Shown piece by piece: positions 48,601 to 59,821 of a DNA stretch of 64,000 bases. The stretch comes from Sympetrum striolatum (Eukaryota; Arthropoda; Insecta; Odonata; Libellulidae). The notes beneath the pieces were generated by a model. It saw only the letters and a list, made by a program, of their open reading frames with translations, did no database searches and was not told the origin of the DNA. The first letter of the stretch is position 1. Each line of letters starts with the position of its first letter. The DNA is taken from the NCBI GenBank assembly GCA_947579665.1, contig OX388352.1, positions 37,938,216-38,002,215 of the forward strand, written 5' to 3'. The position numbers were made by a program, and so were the translations under genes.

Positions 48601-50347
48601 AATATAATTATTTATATAGAAAATTTCATAGAAGTACCGAATTTCCCGGCAAGAAAAATTCTCTTTGTATAAATATACTTAGTTACCTTAATTCTGTTAG
48701 TGATTTAGTTCGGCTTAATCTTCTTCTTCCAACGTTAAATTCAATGTGCTCAAATGTCCTGAAACACTTTCATACCAAATGATTACAGTAGAATTACTTG
48801 CTAATTTGGATAGGAAGTAAATTAAGAGCAAAGGTATCTCATCTTTTGGAAGCATAAGTTACAGCTCAAGACGATCTTCTTTTTCTGACTGTGTTTAATC
48901 ATGATCGTTATCAATTTTCCTTAAAGTTTATCGTCAGGTAGCCCAAAAGTATACGTATAACATTAAACTATATGCAGTAAATATATAGATATATTTAAAA
49001 GAAAACACCCCAGGTAGCATATAAAAAGTGTTTTATTAACTTTTTCTAAGCCGAGAGTCATTTTGTCAAATTGTTCATCATTTCATAAATTGTATTCATT
49101 TCAATCCTTCAAAAAATACAAAATCTTAACCTAAAGTTCTTTCTTCAGTATGATTTGATAAGTACATTCATTTTAGATAACTGGCAAGAGAGGGATCTTT
49201 CTCCTTCTAGATTTCGAATTTATTCTATGAAATATATAGCTTTTATATTGTATTCTGAAATTTCTCAGCCAACGAATCTCAGTAATAATACGACTTATTT
49301 TATATCACTAAAAGCTACAGTCATCGGTCAAGAAATATAAATGCATCTTAATATATTTAAATTCACTAATTCGTATCGAAAGATGTATGTGAGAACTAAG
49401 AATGAAAACTTTAATTACAGAAGATTTTCAGCAAAAAACATCCTAAAATCCTAAATGATTAATGCTAATTCTCCTAACATATTTAAAATATAGGAACAGA
49501 GATGCTAACGAAGGATTGTGTAACCTCTGAAGTTGTTAACCACTGGAAGGTCCAAGATGGAATAATTAGAGGCTTCAAAAGATATCCGGGCTCCCCTTTC
49601 TGGTCACAGTCACGGCCATGTTCATGCAAACGGTCGGCTTGTTATTGTTGTACCATGCTGTCACCTCTGCCAGACAACCCGCACCACAGTATCTGTATGA
49701 TATTCTCTTTCCAGGAGAAGGCATTAAACTTGGAAATAACACTCAATGGTGAATTGATGTACAGCGGTCTTTTAAAAGGTGAGTTCAACGCCATATTCAA
49801 GCAAAGTCTCGTTGTAAAATTACAGCATCTCTATTTGTTTTAATAATTGATTTGAATGAAATAAAATGATTTTTTTAGAAGGTTTATCTCTCTATAGACA
49901 ACATTACAAATTTTCGGAGAGGGAATATATTATTTTGATTGACTCATGTTTTTGTTACTAGAACCTAAAAACGATTGAATCATGTTTGAGTCTCATTTGT
50001 ATTTTCTGTGTTTGATAGTTGATAACCCAAACGAAGTTTGCGTAGCACCAGTCCGGACACCTTTGGAGAGAATCTGTGTTTCTCTTATGCAATATTTTCG
50101 CGTTGGATCGATAATCTACGGCTGCGTGGAGGTGAATGGATTCATTAATCACATCCCTGTTTTCAATGAAGCCTTGGGATGCATTCGAGTAGGGCCCAAT
50201 GGTCTCGCAGAGGCTCTAGAAGATGGGGTCTCTGCCCATGATGAGAAAGAAATGGATAAAGGATATTACGAAGAAGGGGACGTAGACAAGGACCACCAAC
50301 ACGACGAGGAAAGGCCAAAGATCCTGACTCGAGTGAAGAGAGTTTAA
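45522..50347 (+). CDS. secreted DUF4773-type protein with three cysteine modules, gene 3
   Basis: Eight exons: 45,522-45,533; 45,646-45,712; 45,805-45,981; 46,104-46,196; 48,116-48,295; 48,408-48,503; 49,494-49,778; 50,019-50,347. All junctions are GT/AG; every intron after exon 2 is phase 1; the product is 412 residues. Exon 2 encodes a signal peptide (MKLLPLLGLLSALLATDATA). Module 1 (exons 3-4) has Cys61, Cys70-71 and Cys87; module 2 (exons 5-6) has Cys152, Cys161-162 and Cys178; module 3 (exon 7) has Cys251, Cys260-261 and Cys276 within CSCKRSACYCC. All three therefore show C-x8-CC-x14/15-C followed by a beta-rich stretch. Exon 8 (Cys311, 323, 339, 358; LGCIRVGPNGL) completes DUF4773 only after module 3. 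Sequons NHT and NIT occur in module 1. An acidic tail (about 368-402) precedes LTRVKRV. Alternative exon 1a at 45,361-45,381. A LINE lies in intron 4. Molecular function is unknown. Confidence 0.9.
47030..47612 (+). mobile_element. LINE family A relic in intron 4 of gene 3
   Basis: A 5'-truncated copy, in sense orientation to the gene, of the element at 28,163-29,049. Broken frames read RNICGKALKKL, ASVTQMLQDAGWESLEDKRK and MRPLYYMGHSDT, then the GC-rich 3' end with CCGAAAGGCGGCTTGCAGGG and a single CATAGACATA of tail. Stops and frameshifts (for example TAA after NNFR) show it is older than the gene 2 insertion. Confidence 0.9.
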
Positions 50348-50796
50348 TCTGTAATTCTCAATCAGAAGTTGAGAAGAAGATATTCTTGTAAACAATTATG
50401 CCTTACATATATAATTAATTTACAGAGGAATATGCATTGCGAGGGTTTCCTTCTTAACTTAAAAATATTGATTTCCAGATGAATTTATGACTGTGATAAT
50501 AACTTAATGATGCTTCAAATTGGAATACTATTTTCAATCTGTTAATGGGTAGTTTGATCATTTGTAACAAAATATACAGAAAAGGAATTTTGGTCGTCAA
50601 GACAGCAGAAATACGCTAATTGTCATTAGAATGTTTTCATCACTAAGCTTGTCGGAAAATGTCCATTGATTTTCCGATTTTTTGTGAAGGACTCCCTCCA
50701 TATATCCTCTTAACATCCAAGCATTGCATTATGAGAAATATATTTCTCATGTATTAATACAGATGCAATTTACTGTAACTATACCATGTTTATTTA

Positions 50797-50802
50797 AATA
50801 AA
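50797..50802 (+). terminator. polyadenylation signal of gene 3
   Basis: AATAAA lies about 450 bases after the stop, homologous in position to 33,452 and followed by GT-rich and T-rich sequence. Confidence 0.55.
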
Positions 50803-53393
50803 GTTAATGACGTTCTATTTATTTAATGTTAATGAAGTAAATTCAACCTATCCTTCCACCTCCCATTCAAACTCCGATATTTTACCGTTAGATGTTTTTA
50901 TATCCTAATTGTCAAACCTAATTATCGCGTTTTTATGAGTCAAGTTTTGTACAATAACTGATAAAATCGTACTTCGGAGAAATATTCTAGTTCGGTGCAA
51001 CGTAGACGCTACTAAAGAAATCAGAAAGAAGAAATGTGAATAAACAATTCCCTTATTATTAATTGTCATTCAATTTTTCACAGTTTCTGCGTTTCAAAAT
51101 GAATCTTTCTTAACACTGAAACACATTTAACACATAACGTTAGTAACATTTAATACCGTTATATAATCAGACTAAGATAACAAAATTAGATACGAATGCA
51201 GATGAATATAAATATTTAGTTTTTCAGGAAATATTAATTTTGAATTATGTTTAGAGTACAATTACCGAATCGGTCGCATTTCGATAGTCTTATGCGCTGA
51301 TTAAATTTCTTTATTTCGATTGCACACATTGATATTTTTACGCGTCCTACGTATAAGAAAAGGCATTTTTAGATGAAGTTGAGTAATTTTGTAATCATAT
51401 GTATCATTGTGAAGTAAGCAGGCAATGACTATAGGTGTCTAGAGAGCGGATGAAAGTTATTAAAAAATTTAAAAAACCAATACAATTTTTTCCGAAAGTA
51501 ACTCATCCTTAGGGTTACTTTGTTAGAGTTTTAAAAACGATGTAGCAAGAAACTTTTTAAATGTCTATGACTCAATATATGTAGTTAATTAGAGGTGATT
51601 AGTCGTTCTAAGCTCAGTTCAAATAGGGGAATGCTCTGTATTAAGCATAGCACAAAGAATGATTATACGCATAATATTATTGCGTAATTCATAGGTCAGT
51701 GTGGCTCTTTCATCTTTTTTAAGCGTATGCACACTAGATAATTGCTTTTTTACTTTGTGGTATTCATGAATATAATAAGGAATAACACCTCAATTAATTT
51801 TCCGGTAAGAAATGCACCAAGGTGAGTCCACAGTGGACAGAGAAGTAATCTTTCCTTTTAAAATGATACTGTCCTTACAACTCTTCTACATCTGAATCTA
51901 CATTAATACCCTGCGAGAATTTTACTCTTTGCATGAATAAAACTATTTGAGCACCATTAGTAGCACCAGAACACCAGTAGATTCTTCTTTTGCTTGGACT
52001 TTGTCTTTGTAAAACTTATTTCACGTGTGAATCCACATTATCGAAAAAAACTCTATTTCCGTTCTTTGGCATGCTCCTTTAGTGAATGATCGTAAATTTG
52101 AAATGTAAAAGGAAAAGACGGATAATTGCATTGTTCAAGATTCTAACCCGTGCTTGCCAATACGAATACGCAAGTTCACATAGAAGCGCTTGGTGTGAGA
52201 GTAGGAATGACTCGTGAACAACAACAAAGCAACAAAATCCATAGAAAAAATCTCTATAAATATCTACCAACAAGAAATGCAAATGTCAATAAATTTTCCT
52301 CCAAAGAAATAAAAATTGTATGTAATGATTCTATTCATTACAGAGCGTTTTGTACTGACTTTCTCAGCTGAGGTTTTAAGACTTCCGTCTGGAAGGTTAA
52401 GATTTTTATTATAAATAGATTTGCAGAATCTTTAATGATTCTACAGGCTACTACTACTATTCTACTTTCAAGAAAATCTTAGTTAGATTATAGTAATAAT
52501 AATTGAGCAAATTGAGAGCAAATTGATTTTTTAGAGATGAATAGGAAATTATTTATATCCCACTTAAATTTGCACCTTTAAAATAAATCTTTTAATATCT
52601 GTATCCTGAGTCCTATTCCATTTTCTTCTTCGATAGTTCTATTTAACCCTCAATTCTAAATTTAAAATCCTTCTTGAAATTAAAACCAGATGTATCAATT
52701 TTCTACTTGTATATACGTATTGTGCTAGAATTTGAGTATCTTGTGTGCAGTTCCCTCTTATTTCTTTCTTCTACCTGCTCTTTTCTTTCTCATTAGGGTC
52801 TTTACTACGGGGCACCCTATTAGGTGCATTGAAATTAAATTTTAACCAGCTGATACAGAGGATTTTGGACGATTGAAAGCATGACGATGCATTTCAAGAG
52901 AATATTAAAGACACTAATTTATGGGGACTCGGAGTGCGCTATTCCGGAAAAGGATCGGAAGACGGTAGTCACCAATCATATGTTTTTTCAAGGGCACGAT
53001 CTTGTTGCACGGGTTGCATACGATTAGGGGGCAAGTGTTCCTTGAACTTTCATGTTAGCGACAATTAAGTCACAGCTGTCATAGATTTCAAACCGTAACT
53101 ATCCATTTACCATATAGTGTACTTTAAGAATGTCTTAAAAACATGCAATTTTGAATAGATTTACTTTGCATCCGTTTCTCTTTAGCCCTCTGTTGCATAA
53201 TTGTGATATTAGGTGATGTTATGTTATGGTTTTAGAAATTGAATAGTTATGTGTTCTTCTATAAGTATACTTTCATCCTTACCTTGACTTCCCCATTTAG
53301 GGCTCTTTTTCAGTCACGCATTAAAAGCGATAACCCATTCCGTCCCTCTACCTACCTCTTAAAGTCTTCGACGTTACGTCTCGACAGTTCCTG

Positions 53394-53660
53394 ATGCAGT
53401 ATTAGACAAATAGTGCTATATAGCACGTTATTCCGTTTATTGAATTAAAACGTCACAAGTTAATAATATCCATTCTTTCCAAATTTTCATGCACACTGGA
53501 TCCACTTAAATTAAGCCCCATACATAAAGTTTAAACAGTTCCTGATTTAGCTAAAGATGAATAGTGCAGCATAACATGTTTTTCTCTATTATACTAAAGC
53601 TTCACCTGTTAACATTATTCATTCACTCAACATTTTCATTTACACTAATCAGTATAATAC
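53394..53660. repeat. two-copy tandem repeat of ~141 bp
   Basis: ACAGTTCCTGAT starts copies at 53,394 and 53,535. Both continue with a matching AAATAGTGC/GAATAGTGC segment, TTATTGAATTAAA/TTATACTAAA and ATTTTCATGCACACT/ATTTTCATTTACACT. No coding content. Confidence 0.6.
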
Positions 53661-53709
53661 TTTTAAAGGTCACTGTTTTAGGCAAGGTAATGTGGAAATC
53701 CATCATATA

Positions 53710-53817
53710 CAATGAATGAAAGAGAAATGGTTCTTTCCTCAAATATGATTCTAAATAGAAGTGCCATTTAGAATCACATGTATGAAAGAAGTATGATTAT
53801 TTCTCACTCCTTCATTG
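53710..53817. repeat. 108-bp foldback element
   Basis: The ends pair as CAATGAATGA with TCCTTCATTG, and the centre is perfect: GATTCTAAAT and ATTTAGAATC around AGAAGTGCC. Arms are diverged between. It resembles a small MITE hairpin in the 5' flank of unit 4 and is not visible in the matching flank of units 1 or 2. Confidence 0.55.
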
Positions 53818-54811
53818 TTCATCTACTCTATTGTCATTTTCCAGCGTACCTCCTACTTATTTATGCCTTCAACCTACTCTAAACTTTCTTATTAAGCACT
53901 GAATTCAGGATTCTCTTTAACCCTTCGTAAATTCCCCAACTTACTAATTCTCGACCACCGTGCATTTAAAAATAATCAGGCGGAAAAATTCAAAATCTTT
54001 GGTGCCTTGTGTATTTGGAGCATTTCTGGTTGCAACACTAGTTTCCCTGATTAAAATAATATGGATTTCCTCTTCAATCCTTTGCCATTGCATTCACTTA
54101 ATTCCAAAATACTGATATAACATGTGGTTGGAACAATGGAGTAGAATCGCCAAGGACGAGTTGAAAATAATAACTTTTCACATTAATTTGATGTTACTAA
54201 TGCATTTAATAATATTCACACAAAGATATTTCTGAATATTGAGACTATCGCACAATTCACTGATACAGTAGAAGTAGGAGAAGCTTTAGAAAGTTCTTCC
54301 CACAACCAATCATGTTCTGATGAGCTTTTTTAATGGTTTGCTTTTGATTATACTACGTCAGTGTAAAAATACTAAGAAATATAATCCTAAGTAGAACCAA
54401 TGGAATTGAAAAGATTCTGATTCTTTAAACCTTCGTGGAAAAATTTCAATTTATATGATTAATACGACTTCGGGAAGGGAAGGCACTTTAATATACATCA
54501 TTTTTAATAAATGTTAACCAAATTTTTATTTTGCTTACTAATTTTACTCTTTGACCCACTAATATTTTGCAGTTAACTATTCTCAAGCCATATCTGCATG
54601 CACGAGTAGAATTACAACATACGACAATTATTGAGACGTGTTTGAAAACTCATGACTTCTAAATAACATTTCGACAGCAGCAACTTAATCTCGATAACCC
54701 TCTCCTTGCCATGCGCCTACTGTACGACACGTGTATGACATCACACGATTGCCTCACAATGCTTTCCTCAACCGTAGTAATAAAAAAGTCTACGGCAAAA
54801 GCGGTATAAAG

Positions 54812-56568
54812 ACTGCATTTGCTGTCTGGTAGTCCAACGGATAGGTTGTGTTTCTTAGCAGGTCCCTAAAATGGAAGTATTCCGTATGGTCAACCTGTGC
54901 GAAGAGTGCAAAATTAATCTCACTTGTGCAGTACAGTGCAGAGATTGTGGGAGTTGGTACTATTTTAGACATTGTCAAATTATTGTGGAAGATGAGGAAA
55001 ATTGGAGGTGCGATGAGTGCTTGAAAAGTTTTCAGAGGAGAAGTTCGGAGGAAAAAGAAAAAAGGCTTTCGGAAGTGGAGGGTGAATTGGCTGAGGCGAG
55101 GGAAAAGATAGAGTCGATGCAGGGTGAGATTCATTTCCTCAAGGAAGTGAATTCCAGGATGCAGGTCCAAGGGTTGCTTCCAAAAAACGACGTGAGTCTC
55201 CGGAAAGCAGATATGCTTCTAATTGGAGACAATATAGTGAGGTACAGTGCGGAGTTATGCCTAAAATTGGGTGTGAAAGTTCAGTGCCTTCCTGAGATAC
55301 GTGCCGACCAGCTTCAGAGGAAGATTGAGCAATGGGAGGGGAGCAGAAACGAGGAGCTTGTGATCGTGCACGTGGGGCAACAGGACATAATGTGGTTGGG
55401 TGATGACGATTACGTTATCGGACACTTCTGGGATCTGTGTGTTGCCTTAAGAAAGAAATTCGATACAGCCAAAATAATTGTGAGCGGGATTTTAAAGAGA
55501 AGAGATCTGAAAAAAAGAAGAATAAATTACATCAACAAAGGAATTCAATGGGTTTGCGACAGGCAAGGGCTGGAATTTATAAATCCAGATAGATTAATAG
55601 ATTATAATGACTTAGGAAAGGATGGAGTTCGCTTAAATAGAATTGGAAGCCATAAGATGGGAACATTTTTTAGTGAGGCAGTAAGAAATTTTCTATCCGA
55701 GAGTGAATAGACGATGACGACACGATTGCATGAATCCGTTGAAGAAACATTAAAATATTGAATATCATTTTCTTGGACTTGTAAATAATAAATGAAAGGG
55801 CTTAAGAATTCTCCAGGTTAACTGTCGAACCATAGTAAAAAAGTAAGCGAGTTTATTAGTTTGGCAGAGACATGCAAACCGAATGTAGTCATCATTGGGA
55901 TAGAGTCATGGTGAACGGAAGAAATATGTTCAAACGAAATTTATCCTATTAAATTCACAGTATATTGAAATATATGGTAGTTCAAACAGGAGGAGAAATA
56001 TATTTTCATGTCAGAGAATGCATTGTAAGCTCAGTGGAAACGTTTTTGGAAAAGGAGTCATAATCACAGAATTAAACTTGGGCCGATTGGAACGAATATA
56101 GCTAAATACTCATTCTTCAATCAAAGCATACCTGGATTGCTTTTTAGTCCTTTCCTGAAAAAACAGTATCATTTAAGAAGACCCCTAATGTATTTTCTAT
56201 TTTGGTGTTAGTATATAGGTAATTATAGTTTTGATAAACAACATTGAAGACAAAATGTGAGAGGAGTAGGGTACTGCCTGGTAGGGTGGTGTACGGCGGG
56301 AACTGTGTGTCCTGGGACCACCAAGAGGTCGAGAAGACCAACTAGACGCTCTGAAAAATAATTAGATGATCTGCAATTGTACGGTTTTTATTTTGCAATT
56401 ATGATGTATTGAATTAATTTAAGATGTAGGATTTGATTTGTTGTTATGGTAGTGAGTAATTGTTTCTAATGTTGAATGACGTATATATATATATATAGTA
56501 TATGAGGGTAGTAGCGACCACCAGACATTTTCCTAAGTGTAGTGGAATTTGTAAATAAATAAACAAAA
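54812..56568 (+). mobile_element. internally deleted CR1-like LINE, copy 2
   Basis: Same structure as copy 1: leader, ORF1, a short broken endonuclease start near 55,808, a 3' UTR with GATGATCTGCAATTG, and a 3' end GTAAATAAATAAACAAAAGG. Sequence on both sides aligns with the flanks of copy 1, so this is the same insertion carried by duplication. The left edge is approximate. Confidence 0.75.
54871..55710 (+). CDS. CR1-like LINE ORF1 protein (copy 2)
   Basis: A 279-residue open frame. A PHD-like finger is better kept than in copy 1 (C10-x2-C13, C23-x2-C26, W29-Y30, H34-C35, C47-x2-C50). A coiled coil follows (about 55-97), then an SGNH/esterase fold with IGDN (Asn121 where the nucleophilic Ser is expected), VHVGQQDI (Gln171 in place of Asn) and DGVRL (Asp251 kept, Arg254 in place of His). 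By eye it is roughly 70-75% identical to copy 1 in protein. It keeps the ATG that copy 1 has as GTG. It precedes the dead gene of unit 4 and shares its promoter-proximal block. Esterase activity is unlikely; nucleic-acid binding is possible but unproven. Confidence 0.8.
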   Translation: MEVFRMVNLCEECKINLTCAVQCRDCGSWYYFRHCQIIVEDEENWRCDECLKSFQRRSSEEKEKRLSEVEGELAEAREKIESMQGEIHFLKEVNSRMQVQGLLPKNDVSLRKADMLLIGDNIVRYSAELCLKLGVKVQCLPEIRADQLQRKIEQWEGSRNEELVIVHVGQQDIMWLGDDDYVIGHFWDLCVALRKKFDTAKIIVSGILKRRDLKKRRINYINKGIQWVCDRQGLEFINPDRLIDYNDLGKDGVRLNRIGSHKMGTFFSEAVRNFLSESE

Positions 56569-56629
56569 GGGAAACACATGATGCAAGTTGGAGGGAAGAA
56601 TAATCTAGAACAGTTGAGATAGAGATTGG

Positions 56630-58650
56630 ACTTTCTGAAGAATAACTTCAAGGTACGTTTTAAAATTTTTACCTATATTCTCATAATTATTTACTGATTT
56701 GTTTATAACTAGGGCGTACAATATGTTTGGATCCGTTGTTTTATCAATAATTGTGTTTATTGCAGTCGGTGTTACTTCCACGCATCACTATTTTTGCTGT
56801 TGTACAAATTCAACTGTAGAATCAAGTAAGGATTATTTTAATTAATTAATTTTTTAATCTCGTACTCCTTAATGTAAGATACGATAACAATATTAAAACC
56901 ATTTTGTTATCTCTGGATAGATTTACGGAAAACCACTTTCAAATTGATTTGTTTCTTTATTGCATTAACTTAAAATGTTTTTTTAATTTCCAGATAAAAT
57001 TGCTGATTAAAAATAATAATGCCTGTTATGTTTGCTATAAATTATTAAGGCTGAGATAGAACTCTTTCAGGTAAAGAGAACAGATAACGCCCATCATTAC
57101 TGCATCAATATTCCTGCCAAGAATCGAGGAAATGTGTAAAAACAGGTCAGTGTGATATTTTTATGCATTCGTAAGGGATAACATTCATATTTTCAGAAAT
57201 TTAGATACTAAGTATACACATATTCTAATATTTGTTATTACTGATTTCAGGCAGTATATTGCATCAATTTTCCCTTTTGTAAAATAAGATATCACTGGAA
57301 ATTAGTCCAGCACCTAGATCAAAACTCCTTTCTTCATAAGCTCTGATTGATAGATTTATTTCCGATAATGGCTAAGACAAGGATATTAATCCTATGGGAC
57401 TTGGAATTGTAATCCATGAAATCTACACCTCTAACATTCTATTCTTGAATTTATAAGGTAAGCAATTGCAGTTATACAATGGTTGCATTTATCACATAAA
57501 AGTAAAAGGCTCATATGAAAAATATTATTCATAGGTTTAATGTTATATTCCTAAATTAATTGAAACCTTACGGAACACTAGGGGTGCACTACGGTTGAAA
57601 ATTAAAACTTGCACTAAAAATAATAGAGCCTCTCTCCTCACATAATTCATCCTATATTAGTACTAACTGCAAGACTGACTGAATTTTCCTAACATATTTC
57701 AAATTATAGGACCAGATATATTACCGAGGAATGAAGGAACCTCCGAAGCTGTTGGATAATGACGAAATAATGAAAGGATTCAGAAGATATCCTGAAAACC
57801 CTTTGTGGTCAACATCCTGTTCAGTTTCACCGTGGTGAGTTCAACGCTAGAATAAAGGAAATACTAGTTTTAAATTTCCTGTTCGAGCATTATGTGATTT
57901 ATCTTCACCGGGTTCCTATCAATTCAGTTACGGGGCACATTTGCATCACATCAGCACAAAAATCAGCCAAAATTTAATTTAATTTTGTAAATTATGCGCT
58001 AAATTTCGAAATAATTAAAACTGTTGAATTTCTCATGCGATTTAGGCCAAACAAATCCTATAATGTAAACTGTATTTTCAATAGAACCTTAATGACCTCG
58101 ATTTTCTTACTAAAAATAAGTAATAACTTTAATTTAAAACTTCAACTCAAAAAGTGACTTCAATTCCAAATGTAGAAGGAAGCAGTGATATCTTTCGCAT
58201 TTAGTCTTAAATTATTAAAAAGCACTACATTTTTATTTAAATATCTGATTGTAAGAAATACATGATCTTTTCTTTAAGATGGAATCATATTCTAGATAGC
58301 ATGTAATTCACATTTCAAAGATAATATACATTATATTCATTGCCTGAAGTATTTTTCATTCAAATCGATTGATTCTGTACTATCTAATGAACTATCTATG
58401 AAATATCTATGAACTGATGAAATTGAACTTCTTTTGTATTCTCTCGGTTGGAAAGGTGAGAACGCGAACACAGCGTGTGTTCCGCCTGTCTGGACCACTT
58501 TGGAGGAGAGATGAATAAGTGAAGAAATATTATTGAAGAGGGAACGAAGAAGAAAGCAATGCTTCCGGGCACATAAAATAGAGACAAATATCCTGTGTAA
58601 AAGTGAAAAGTGAAATGAATTTTTTTGACTATTCTCAATTGGTAGCTGTA
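56630..58650 (+). pseudogene. DUF4773-type gene, pseudogene in unit 4
   Basis: Exon relics: exon 1 end CTTCAAG|GTACGT at 56,653 without ATG; exon 2 at 56,766-56,825 (60 bases, no ATG); exon 3 ending near 57,147 with HHYCINI and an in-frame TAA; exon 4 from about 57,252; exon 7 from 57,711 (GFRRYPENPLWS); exon 8 from about 58,457 with an intact acceptor but early stops. Exons 5-6 are absent, and exon 7 carries the same internal deletion as unit 1, joining WSTSC directly to the GGTGAGTTCAACGC donor region. Splice sites are better preserved than coding frames. Confidence 0.85.
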
Positions 58651-58912
58651 AAAAAGACATTCTAATAAGTACATCTTAACCCTCACAAAAATGTTGTTTA
58701 TCAAATACGTTTATAATAATAATAGTAAAATTTTGATAGTTCATATAGGAGAACTATTCTATCTCAATGTTCTTGGTAAACTGGTACTTACTGGTATTTG
58801 TTTTACGGATAATAGTTCATATCTTTGTTTGTTCAAATAATGATAAAAATGTTTCAGTTGTAAATAAGCAATTATCTAGATGTATTTTTTCATTGTAATT
58901 AAAATAAAGTTA

Positions 58913-58918
58913 AAGTTG
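58913..58918 (+). terminator. polyadenylation signal, unit 4
   Basis: AATAAA at the position homologous to the other units, here behind a dead gene. Confidence 0.45.
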
Positions 58919-59821
58919 TTTTAGATTTATCAGAGAAAATTCTCTTTGTTTCAATTTCTACCAATTTTTTACGCTTCCATTCAAACCGCCACCTTTTTAT
59001 TGATCATTGAGCTTCTTTTTCATCATTGTCGAACATCATAGTTGTGATCTTATTTTGTAATAATTTGGAAGGTAATTTTACCTATAAAGTATAAGATCTT
59101 ATGTAAGTATTATAGGCATACCATACTGCTTTCAATGATAAATAGTTTAACCTGCATTCGAAAAGCCATTGCACGTCATGATGATAAAGGTGAGTATGAA
59201 TTCAGCCAAAATTACAGGAAGTAGAATGACAGAGCTATCGACCATAAGTACCGATTTCATATTAGCAAAAATAAGGCGGCCTCTGGCATGGATTAATGAC
59301 AATTAAAGGCATTATAATATAATTAAGTATAATTTAAAAAGCCTCAAATTTCAAATTTACGTTCAATCAATATAATTGCCTAAAATTTTGTTCATATTTT
59401 ACTTATAAAAAGTCGCGTAAAGCTTTTTTTTCCCTTTAAAAGGAATATCGCCGAAGAATATCATCTGTTGAATACTTTAACTCCTGTTAACGCTGCTATT
59501 TGATTGGATCATTAAATGCGGTCTCTCATTCGGTGGCACACATCACGCTTACGTAGGTGTTGGTAATGGAAACTCACAAGTCAAAAGTACTTTTTAGTGA
59601 AAATTATTTTCAAAATTATGTTTAGACGTTTATTAATTTTTGTGTAAACCAATCCATATAAATCGCTATCTTTCATTTTCACATATATACATGATTACTA
59701 GCGTATCAAACGCTTAGTAACAACGAAAATCTAAAAGTATAAAGTGTTGCATTGACTTTTTAGCAGATACAATATTGTGGATTAAAAAGTTAAAACCTAT
59801 TCAGAAACAATTTTAGTATAT

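Larger units (their letters stand above)
37190..51000 (+). repeat. array unit 3 (intact gene, expanded flank)
   Basis: The 5' part (GGACTTTGGACGA at about 37,206 and AAGGTCGCGATCTTGTT at about 37,350) matches units 1 and 4. The flank between there and the promoter block near 44,950 is expanded by the transposon nest at 38.9-43.1 kb and other repeats. The gene is followed by AATAAA at 50,797. Confidence 0.65.
51420..59800 (+). repeat. array unit 4 (pseudogene-bearing copy)
   Basis: It aligns with unit 1 from AATGACTATAGG (about 51,425) through TTCTTCTTTTGCTTGGA (51,984; unit 1 17,200), the GGTCGCGATCTTGTT-like block, the promoter block (about 54,590-54,790), the CR1-like element, the gene relic, AATAAA (58,913) and GCTTAGTAACAAC (about 59,712; unit 1 about 23,288). 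The two differ by private insertions, for example about 500 bases at 59,110-59,600 here. Confidence 0.8.
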
